Shown here: piece by piece, positions 54,746 through 64,000 of the stretch
How positions within the stretch are numbered: the stretch's first letter is position 1
Layout: each line of letters starts with the position of its first letter
Source: Rhea pennata
Lineage: Eukaryota > Chordata > Aves > Rheiformes > Rheidae
Direction: 5' to 3'
Assembly (NCBI RefSeq): GCF_028389875.1
Contig: NC_084668.1
Coordinates: 17,627,993-17,691,992 of the forward strand
Length of the DNA: 64,000 nt
Position numbers and translations under genes: made by a program
The notes under the pieces: generated by a model
Told to the model about the DNA's origin: nothing
Databases searched by the model: none
The model's input: only the letters and a program-made list of their open reading frames with translations

Positions 54746-57273
54746 ACAAGGTATTTCAGGGTGCAGCATCTGGCTCTTCCAGCTCACCAGGTTGCTCCAC
54801 TCCCGCAGGGTGCCCAAAGGATGGAGCGGGACCCCGGGTGCTGCCTGTTCAGTTGTGCGAGACTTTCTCCCCAGTGCTCTGCTGCCATCCCATAAGAACA
54901 GCCCTAGGTGCTATTCGCAGAGGGGCGGGAGGTGGGGACCCCCGGGGGCCTCCCATGCACTGCCTGCGTGGCTCCCTGCCCTGCCGGACGTGCGCTGGAC
55001 CTGATCCAGCCAGCGGAAATCCCAGCTTTTGGCTCCGGGCCCCTGGCCATGCCGGCTGTGGGGCTGCCCCTGCCCTCCTGGGGGGGCCAGTCAGTCCGGA
55101 GAGCGCGGAGAGGCGAAGGCAGCGAGGCCAAGCCAGGCGGTGGGGACCCCGGGCTGCAGACCGCCCTCCGTGCCCGGCGCCCAGCGGAGGGGAGGGCACC
55201 CATGTGGCTGGCATCCTGCGGGGGCCAAACGATGAATCACGCTGCTGGTATCTCCCGGCTGATAACTTCCCTGCTCCTCCCTCCCACGGCTTCGCACCCC
55301 TCGGGCTATGCAAAAGAAAGAGGAAAAAAAAAGAAGAAAAACCGAGGAGGAAAATACCAAGCTGGAAGAAAGCAAGCGCCTGGGGCCCAGCGGGGAGGAG
55401 CCCCACGTCCTCGTTTCATAATGCTTCCCCGGGCACCGAGGAGCTGGCTCCCCGCTCTGCAGCACGCCCGGACGTGGCCAGGCCGTGCCTGTGGCCCAAG
55501 CATCGCCCCACTCCAGCTCCAAGCCCATGGGAGAGCACCAGCCCATGGGAGAGCCACCATACACTGAAGCTGGTTGGACTCCAGGCTCATGGGTTAGACG
55601 GCTGCTGGCTGCCCTTCGCCACCTCCACGGCTCACCACGCTGCGTGCTGCATGGAGGCAGAGCTTGATTTGCCCCTCCAGGATGGAACTGGTAGATGCCG
55701 TGCTTGTCCACAGCACCGGCCATGTTTTAGGGGGTCAGGAGAGAAGGAGGGTGGTGGAGGCGATGGAGAGATGCATGGGAGCTCCCAGAGCTCAGCTCAC
55801 CTTTGCAGCATCTGCATGGCTCTGTCCCTTGTGCCTGCCAGCACCCAGGACCCTACTGGGAAAAGCAGTCTTGGTGGGAACAGCAGGGCAGCGAGCTGCC
55901 AACATGGCTCCAGTGAGCAAGGAGAGATGTGCAGGTGATCTGTGCTTGGGGCTGAGGACACCTGGGTTCACCCTGGAGGGCATGAAAGCAGTGGGGCTCC
56001 CATAGGGCATGTTTGCTCTTGCGGGGCAGGTTCCAGCATTTCAGTGAGCCCTATTTCCACCTGGAGTCCTGCTTTTTCACCCCCACAATATCCATATCCA
56101 GCATCCAGGCCCTTTTTCCAAATCCTCAGGCTCCAAGCCCTTTGCCTTTCACCCTTTGCCCAAACACCACACTAGGATGCCCCAGTGTCCCTGCCCACCC
56201 CGTCTCCCCCTCCCCTCCAAGGCTAGCCATGCCTGGGTCCCAAGGGTGCGCGGCCTCAGGCAGAGCAGTGGGTGCCTGCACATCCGTCATGCTTCAGTAC
56301 TTTGTACGCGGTGTTTGCTTCCCACCTCAAAGGGGCTGCTGTGTTGGAGCCTGTGATCTCGGGGCTGCCGCAGGGAGTGACTGACTGACTCACCAGCAAG
56401 ATCGTGCCGCATGGGCACCTTCGCTCCCTGCTTGCTAATCCCAGGCCACTTGTGCTGCAGCAGCTGGATCCCGGCATACATGGCACACCTGACCAGAGAG
56501 AGATGGGAGGGGACCACAGCGGGGACAAAGCATGTTTGAAGACATGGCAGGGGGGATATAGGGCAGGGCTGTTCCCTCCAAGCACAGCTCACATCCTCCA
56601 GGGAAGAACCAGGCTCTGAGCATCCCAGGGCTGCAAATGAGGCAAGCTGCTCTCTGCAGGCTCAGCCACCTTCCATTATTTTGGCATCAGAGCTTTGCAA
56701 AATTACCCACCATTAATGCCAGAACAGCTGGGGTGAGATTCCCAGTGCAGCCTGACCACTGAGCTGGGCATGCCACAGTGCCCAGTGCCACGTGATTCTG
56801 CAGGGACCCGCAGATCTGGGACCATGAGAGATTCAAGGGAAAAAATAAGAAGGTCCCTTGTCCTGGGGGTCTTTCAGCTCTGTCCCATGGCTCTGCAGGT
56901 AGCATGCTCAGGGATGCTAGCACTGTGTCAGAGGTACAGGCAGGGTGCACCAGGCACAGGCAGTGTGCACCAGGGCACAGCTCCTTGGTTGTAGGAGCTC
57001 ATGCCCTGCTGCGACTAGCTGGCTCCCAATGCCACACTAGCATTCAAGGTCTACTCTGTGGCTTCCTTTGCTAAATGTCTGGGAGCCACAGGCAGGACGG
57101 TAGAGTGCCTGTGGTTACAAAGAAAGTCTCCTCATGCTTCTCTAACTGGTAACCAGCTACCAAGCAGCCAGCCTAACAACCATGCCACCAGGCGCAAAAG
57201 TGTGTGGGGGACACCTCCTATCCCCATGACCACTGCCCAAATCTTGACAACCAGATCCCAGGCAGGACATAGC

Positions 57274-57378
57274 TCCTCAGGGTCCATGCATCCCAAACCT
57301 CTCTACCCATCCTCAGGGTCCATGCATCCCAAACCTCTCTACCCATCCTCAGGGTCCATGCATCCCATCTCTCTACCA
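57274..57378. repeat. 36-bp tandem repeat, nearly three copies
   Basis: The unit begins TCCTCAGGGTCCATGCATCC. The first two copies start at 57274 and 57310 and appear identical; the third starts at 57346 and is shortened and diverged at its 3' end. The 36-base period keeps a reading frame open but no protein homology is seen. Confidence 0.9.
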
Positions 57379-58236
57379 TGGAGTTTGAGTGTGTCCTCCC
57401 TCCTCCCCCCACCCCGGGAAAGAAACCCACTGTATATTAGTGCCATGGGCTGGGGAAAGAGGTGATGTGTGGCTTTGTGTGATTATGGCCATGGAGGATT
57501 ACCGGGGAGGCGAATTCACACTCTTTTGGCTTTGGCATTTGACATAACTAGCTCGTCTCTGGGGGCTCCTTCAGTGTCCATCTGCCTGTCTGACTTGCAT
57601 CCTTCCTGGTCTATGGATGAGATCTGTCACAGTCCCACCAAAGAGTCACATTTTCTTACACATTTGCATGAAGGGACTGTCCTGAGAGCCAGCCCAACTG
57701 AGCTGTGCTGGCCTCACAGCTTCTTGTGTCTTATCCCTCTGTCTTGCAAGGGACACCTTCATCCCACGGGGCATCACATGTGGGGCCTGGTGCTGAAACA
57801 GAAAGATTCAAGATGCTTTGCTCAAGGGAGAGGTGTGACCATCAAGGTGGAAGAGTCTAGGCATACGATGGAGGTGGTTTCCAGCAGAGGTGACCAGCTT
57901 TTTCCAACACTGTATCATCTCCTCTCAGAGAGGAAAATGTCTAAAGAAGTTCCAAAGAAGAGGGGGAGTTTTTTTCATGTACTTGCCATGAAAAGAGGAG
58001 TAACGTTTTCTAAAGCCAGCAACAAGTCCATGTTGGTAAAGTAGGTGGGATTTGTCCCAGCTTCCCTAAGAATTTTGGCCCAAGCTCTAGAGAGTCCTCC
58101 ATATCCAGGGGTCACTGCTGCAGAGGGGAGCCCCAACAACCTAATGCTTCTCCTAGAGCCATGCATAATTCGATGATTTTTTAAAAGTAGGAACCCCCCC
58201 AGTCCCAGGTGCAAGAGAACGCAAGAGAACTTCTCA

Positions 58237-58325
58237 GCTCCTTAAAAAAGAAAGAAAGAAAGAAAAAAGAAAAGAAAGGGAAAGGAAAGAAAAGGAAAGA
58301 AAAGGAAAGGAAAGAAAAAAATAAA
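58237..58325. repeat. A/G polypurine tract
   Basis: About 85 bases of AAAG, AAAAG and GGAAA words with essentially no pyrimidine. Such tracts can form triplex DNA, and one may mark the decayed tail of a retroposon. Confidence 0.9.
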
Positions 58326-59362
58326 TCTCACTTCTCCCTCATGTGGCTATGGAAGCCAATGGGAAAACCTGACCTGAGTGTGACCACCAAAAAGGCATTA
58401 GAGAGACCTGAGGTGGGCCAATCATCATGCACATCTCCAAAATTTGAAGCCAGATGCATGACTGTCCAGATATGGATACCCTGGGCTAATGCCCTCTCAA
58501 TCCTTGACTTTGTGGTCATCACCAGACATAGATGTGCATTCCCCCTCAGGGGGACTGTGAATCTCCTCCAACACAGCAGTTTGCTCTGATCCTTTCCCCT
58601 CTCTCTCAAAGCCCCATCCCATCTCCTGCTTTTGGAAAACTCCAGCAAGGGTGGGGAAGGTCTCTGGAGGAGGCTAGGAGGAGTGGGGGGGCTGGGACTT
58701 TCCCCAGGAGATCACAGGATGAACTTTGGCTGGAGGGTGGGGGGAACCGGCAAGGAGTTGCTATATCATGCCCTAGTGTGCCGTGAGTAACTCCTCTGGT
58801 ATTTATTCCCCGCTCAGAACAGTCATCAGAGCCAGATTCTGCCTGAGGGAATCGCTATATGGGAACGCCCAGCCCCATCCAAATTCCATTCCTGCTCCCA
58901 ACAGAGCTGACTTGAAGCAGAGCCACGAGGGAATATTTCTCTGGCACCCCCTTGTCCCACCCATGGGGACTGGTGGTCCACATGGCCACCAGCGGCCCAG
59001 CAGCCAGGTTGCTGTTGCTAGCAGGCAGAGCCTGCCAGTGATGATCTGCAGAAGCAGCCAGATATACCTGGGCAACTGGAGTCACTAGAGAGCAAAGCCT
59101 TGTTGCATTTCCTCATTTGAGGGGAGAATGAACACAGACTCTTCCTTGCCTTGGTGTATACAAGTCACCCCCTGCCCCCACTCCAGTGTTTTCTTTGGCT
59201 GAGAGGCAAGTGCCCATGGTATGAGACCCTTCCCAAGAGCCTGGTTGGCAAAGTGCTGCAGCTTGAGATCCAGAGAGGTGCTCCAAGGTTTTCCTGAAGT
59301 TCAGCCCTAACATGTCATGCTTGGCACCAGCACCAGTTCATCCTCCCCACCCCCACCCCCCA

Positions 59363-59391
59363 AAAAAAGAAAAGAAAAAAGAAAAAAAAAG
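59363..59391. repeat. A-rich polypurine tract
   Basis: An AAAAAAAGAAAAGAAAAAAG-type run follows a C-rich stretch. On the - strand it is T-rich and lies just beyond the MIR-like fragment at 59395-59510. Confidence 0.85.
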
Positions 59392-59394
59392 ATT

Positions 59395-59510
59395 TCGGCC
59401 CTAACTGACCTGCGTGGCAAGGCAAAGTACCTACAGCAAGGCAGCAGCTGGCTCAGGACAAGAACCCAGGAGTCCTATTCTCAGCCCTGTGCTCATACCT
59501 GGCACAGTAT
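59395..59510 (-). repeat. MIR-like / CORE-SINE fossil
   Basis: Read on the - strand, GCACAGGGCTGAGAATAGG, then ACTCCTGGGTTCTTGTCCTGA, then CTGCTGCCTTGCTGTAGGTA, follows the order of the tRNA-derived head and body of amniote MIR-like SINEs (GACTCCTGGGTTCTATTCCC, then CCACTGACTTGCTGTGTGACC). Assigned from memory of the consensus. Confidence 0.5.
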
Positions 59511-60004
59511 CCTAATGACATCACCCTACACAAAAAGAGGCAGGTCACTTACCCAGCAGAGAGCCTGTGACACCACCATGTCGAACATGTTGAGTGACCA
59601 AACATGCCAGCAGCAGCCTAGTTCAGTAGGACTGCCTCTGCTGCCTGGGAGGACTTCAGCCTCCTTCCTCAGCTTTCAGTGGCAATAGCCCTTGCGGCTG
59701 CATGGCCAGGTGCCCAGGACACCGGCCTGCTGCATGCTTGCAGAAAGTATCTAGAAACGGGTGGGACATGACTACTGAGCTTCTGGATACAACAAGCAGA
59801 GGAGGTGCTTGGGCTGAAGGCTCTGATGGGGCTGAGGTGGCTCCAAGAGCTGGGGCAGGAAGAGAAAGCAGTTCCTGGGGGAGGCTGGACTGCAGAAGGG
59901 CATGGGGAAGGTGGGCATCTCGTTGGTGTGAGAGCAAGCAGAGGAAACACATAAAAAGGCGGCTGATAATATGGCTGAGGAGAGGGTGATCTGGAGGCCC
60001 TTTA

Positions 60005-60110
60005 CAGTCCAAATCCTTCACAGGGCTGAGATCTTGATTAAACAGATGGGCACTAAGTCTCCCCAGAGGGCCTGTGGAATCAGGAAATGCTATAACTGTT
60101 AGACCACCTC
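60005..60110 (-). repeat. MIR-like / CORE-SINE fossil, second copy
   Basis: Read on the - strand, GGTGGTCTAACAGTTATAGC, then TTAGTGCCCATCTGTTTAATC and CCTGTGAAGGATTTGGACTG match the order of MIR words (GTGGTTAAGAGC; CAGTTTCCTCATCTGTAAAATG; TTGTGAGGATTAAATG) with many changes. Confidence 0.4.
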
Positions 60111-63100
60111 ACTTGCGACATGCACCCTCTGCAATGGTTATTGGCAGGTTTGGGCCCAAACACTCTTGACTCTGTCAATCCTGCGCATGGTCCCCGGACC
60201 CCCAGCTCTGGGCAAACACCAGTGAGACCCCAGACCAATAGTGATCATGCAAGAGACACCAAACCCTGACACCGATCTGTGACTCAAGGGAATGGGGCAC
60301 CCACTACTTTCCCTCATCCTTTGACCAGGGATCTTCTACTGGTCCCTCCCCGGGGTATGCCTGTCACTGACTGCTGCAGGAATGAGTGGCTTTGCTCTGG
60401 CCTCCCCAAGCTGGAGTTGAAGAAGAAGAAGGTGGATGCCAGGAAAAGAGTTGGGTCCACCAGCATCTCTAGCACAGAGCTTCCACGAGACAGATGCATG
60501 GGGCGAAGAGAGGCCTGGTTGTGAGAATGCAGGGCACATACAAAGGTGGGGTGGCACTGGAAACAGCCTGGTGGGAACAGCAGCGAAGATGATTGAAAAG
60601 GGATCTGTGAAAAGCTCTTGAGTTGGGGAGGGAGACCACTGGGAGGAAGTGGGGAGACTTTGCCTATGTCACCCTCTCCTTCCACCCATGGCAATGAGAG
60701 GTCTTGGAATGGGGAGGGAGAGCAAGGAGGGGCAGGATCAGCGTCGGATGTGGGGGGCAGGAAGCCAGCACAGGGGAGCTGGGACCTGACAGCTCCCAAG
60801 GCCGGGGGATGAAAGCGCAGTCCCAGTGGGGGGGACAAGAGAGGTGCAGAGGCAGCCAGGTGCAGCGGGGAAAGGGGTGGGGGGAAGGCAGGAAAAAGAG
60901 GCCAAGTGCAAAGAGAGCAAAGGCAGCAGAGGAAAAAGAAAGCGTGGCCAGAGAGGCAGACATGAAAGGGGGAGTGAGGCAGGAGAGAGATGAAAGGGCC
61001 ATGGCGCGGGTGCTCCTGCCTCCTCCCCATGCTCCCGGGGCTCTGTAATCCCTGGGGAGCTGGTTCCTCTCATGTGGTGGCCCGCAGCTGTGTGCGGTCG
61101 GTTCAGCCCCACTGCTCCGCACAGGGACTTTCCAGGAGGGGGAGAAACCCAACACAAAACACATGACTTAACCATCGCCTATCAGGCCCTGCACATGCGG
61201 GGACCAGGGGCACCTTGGCACAAAGCCTACCTGGCGACACCACAGCCCACCAGGTCCAGCACCAGCCCACAGGCACGCTCTGTCCTGCCCTGGGGAGAGG
61301 TGGCCCAGGAGCACCGGGGCAGGGTGAAAGGAGTATGACTCCAAGCTGGCTGATAGGCAGAGATCCAAGGTGGTTATGCATGCAAGAGCTGGATTGAGAT
61401 GGGGAGAATCTGAATCAAACACCACACATGAAGGTAGAAGCCTGGCCCCTTTGGTGCAGACCCTCAGGCGACAGAGATGACAGGGTGTACAAGTCCCATA
61501 CACACTCAGTCCATCTGCCCCGCTCACCTTGTAAAGTGCCATATCCCACCCTCTCCCTGCTGGGTTTGGCGCAGGTTTTAGGGATGCAGCAGGACTTGGC
61601 AGACGAGCTTGGCAGCCATCCTGCTGGGTTACTGGGCCGCTTATTTTATTACTCTAAAGCAAACCAGGAACCCAGGCGACAGCAGATATTGAAGTAGGGC
61701 TTCCAAGACATTAATGACCTGAGATACCTCTGTTCTCTATGCCCACTTCAGGCCACTCGTGGGAGGCTGTTTCCCACAGGAAAAGGTCTTGCTGCTGGAC
61801 AGCCTCCTGTTTGAGACTGTTCATTGCTGACAACCCAGTCATGGGGCAATATCTGGACAAAATACAGCCACAAGGCAGGGATACAGGTATCTGCAGGGAT
61901 GGGGGTCTCTCTCCTTAACTTTGGGGCAGGTAGGGCAGCAGAATTAGTTCTCCTGGATGATCCCCCACACCGCTCTCTTCCTCCTTGTCTCAGGTCTGTC
62001 CGTGCCAACCCTCTCTGTGTGTCTGTGTGACCTGGTGGGCTCAGCTGGAAGTGGCCCTGACTGAACCCGGGCAGCACCAGCTGCCTCTATCCTGCTGTTG
62101 CAGGTCTCTCCCCTTTCCTGAACCCACTTGCAAGACAACAGGGGACCAGTGCTTAGCAGCATAGCAAGGGTGCTCCACTGAGCCCCCGGGAAGTTTCATT
62201 CTCTGCAGGACTTCCCAATTCCTAAGGCTCTGAAGGATCAGGGTTGTGTGAGCTCCCTGGGTACCGCCGTGCTGGGAAGATCCCATCTAACCCCATCTCT
62301 GTGGGTACATATAGAAGTGCTCTGGCTTCCGAAATACCTCATCTTCCCTCCAGTCTCAACCCCCTCTGCAGCAAGGAGCTAAGAAGGGACTCACTGTGAG
62401 GGAATGACATCCTGCCTAGCTCCACCTTGGTGTCTCTGCCCCTGCCACATTTGGGGGCAGCAGCATGTGCCCCCAAGCCACGTGTGCACTGCTGCTCTGC
62501 ACCTGTCAGAGAGGGTCTCATCCCCTTGACCACAAACACATGAAAAATGGGGTGCAGCAGTGCTAAGGTACTCCACACACCTGCACAGGAGCCCTGGAAT
62601 CACTCCTGGGAACCTCTTCCTGTGCCAGCCAGGGGTGTTGCAAAGATGCCGACTTCTCCTCACAGTGCGGTCTATGGCAGTAGCAGGCTCCCGCTGGAAA
62701 GGCAGGACTGCAGAGGGTGCCACAGCAGGGAAACACCTGGAAAGCAGGGGTCTGGCCTGTCACAGCCCCCCAGCTCTCCCAATACAAGTCAGCCCTCCCC
62801 AGAAGAATGCTCCAGCATGGCTGCAGCTGCAGGGAGGGGAGGTGCTTTCAGAGTGCCGTGGCATGAAAGCGTGATAGGGCATGCTCCACTGGACCATGAA
62901 TACCTGTCCCAGGCAGTTAGAGGCACCCAAGGCGTGTACAGATGGTGCAGTAACACACGCCTTGTCAAGCCTGGGCGGTGGTGCTCCACCGAGAGAGGAG
63001 TCTCTTTCCAGTTTGCCCTCCCATTCCTGCTGGTGAATAGTGAGCTCCCCCCGCCAGTGACCTGCTTCCCCATCACACTCTGCACGTAACGCACAGGCCT

Positions 63101-64000
63101 TGCAGGGTGGGGAATACTTCTTTGCTACCCAGCAAACAGGGTGCAACTGGGCCTGGCCTGAGGCTGGCAGCTGGGGTGGGTTGCCTCATTGGGTCCCTCC
63201 AGCCTTAGCATCTCTGCTTATATTAATTCCCAAAGAAGAGGCTAAGAGAGAGCAGATGAGATGTGCAGTAAAAAGTAAAAAGAAGAGCACAAGTAGAAAT
63301 TCCTGGTGAGTAGCCCCTATTTGCTGCTTGCAAGCGTGCATGGTCACCATAGTCAGCATGCCTGTCATGTGCATGGGGTCACATCTGTGTGATTCTCATT
63401 TCTGCTGCTTGCTGTTCATACCTTGCTGTTACAGGACCCTCTTGCCTGAGACTGACTGCACCCTTCTGCGAAGCAGCCCCTTGTGATGGGGCTTTGCATG
63501 TAGAGGTAGCACTGTCAATGTGGAGTTGGTATCTCTCCTGCTATGTCCGCTTATTCACACTCCATGCATAAGAACAGGAGCAAATGCCATCCCAAAAGAT
63601 CCCTGAACTCTCTGCTCACTTGCTGCCTCAGTCCAACCACCAATACACATATTCCTGGGGACATCCTAAAGGGCTGACTCAGAGCTCAACATGAGGAAAA
63701 AAGGCAAAGCCAAACTCTCCAGCTGTTTGTGAGAGCCCCCTGCAAAAAGTGCACACTGCAGAAAGACACTCCTGGTGGAAAGCTTCTGCCATGAGCAGAA
63801 ATGGCTTGGGGGCCACCTTCCTGCAATACTCTAAAACAGCCTGCTCCTGAGCAGGGCCACATCATCAAAACTGAGCTCAGTGAGGAGCACTGGGAACCAA
63901 GTACAATACCATGGGCCAGACAACAATATTTTGCAAAGAGCAGCCCTTGGCAATCACAGCCTTTCTCTGCTTCCCTCAGCCCTGCTGGCCATCACCCCAA

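Larger units (their letters stand above)
54746..64000. other. Intergenic DNA downstream of WNT10A, no gene recognised
   Basis: GC content falls along this stretch. No match to CDK5R2, the next gene in the human order, was seen, so it probably lies further right. Contents noted are a 36-bp tandem repeat (57274-57378), polypurine tracts (58237-58325, 59363-59391), two MIR-like fossils and an unexplained 191-codon open frame (57469-58044). Confidence 0.6.

Noticed and set aside
54746-64000. CDK5R2 (p39), the next gene after WNT10A in human
   Set aside because: It is a single-exon gene that should be easy to see, and no matching translation is present; it likely lies right of the window.

Overview
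The window is vertebrate nuclear DNA holding two complete Wnt genes in tandem on the + strand, WNT6 (coding 10814-25132) and WNT10A (coding 33363-54053), plus the first coding exon of a third gene, most likely CYP27A1, on the - strand at 1983-2228. The Wnt calls rest on full reconstruction of four exons each, with canonical GT/AG junctions, intact frame across all joins, the invariant Wnt motifs and terminal AATAAA signals. WNT6 joins to 353 codons and WNT10A to 388. The linkage CYP27A1 - WNT6 - WNT10A is the one found in tetrapods (human 2q35). The source is probably a sauropsid (bird, crocodilian or turtle) rather than a mammal: CYP27A1 is oriented opposite to the human order, no mammal-specific repeats are seen, and only worn CORE-SINE/MIR-like fossils are visible. 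Species cannot be named from sequence alone.

Layout. 1-2228: start of CYP27A1 (- strand), whose other exons lie beyond the left edge. 2229-10813: GC-rich intergenic DNA between two diverging genes, with an inverted pair of a short interspersed repeat (one arm inside the CYP27A1 intron), an (ATCC)n block, a cluster of CRE-like sites and an AT-rich islet. 10814-25390: WNT6, with introns of about 9.0, 4.0 and 0.3 kb. 25390-33362: intergenic DNA with a GT/GC alternating tract, an AT-rich islet and a 1.3 kb CACACTCAC-type degenerate satellite ending about 0.8 kb before the WNT10A start. 33363-54745: WNT10A, with introns of about 3.1, 8.9 and 7.5 kb; intron 3 holds a well-folded tRNA-Val-like gene with the unusual anticodon GAC. 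54746-64000: intergenic, lower GC, with simple repeats and fossil SINE fragments but no recognisable gene.

How the genes relate. WNT6 and WNT10A encode secreted, lipid-modified Wnt ligands that act through Frizzled/LRP receptors. Their introns fall in the same phases (2, 1, 0) and in equivalent places, as expected for paralogues from the old bilaterian Wnt cluster. Several AT-rich islets in otherwise GC-rich introns and flanks are the best candidates for enhancers, possibly shared. I found no bacterial-type system, CRISPR array, intact transposon or clearly new gene family. The features most worth following up are the tRNA-Val(GAC), the CYP27A1 orientation, the CRE-like cluster, the satellite next to the WNT10A promoter and the inverted repeat pair. 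Almost all other long open frames here follow from high GC content or repeats.
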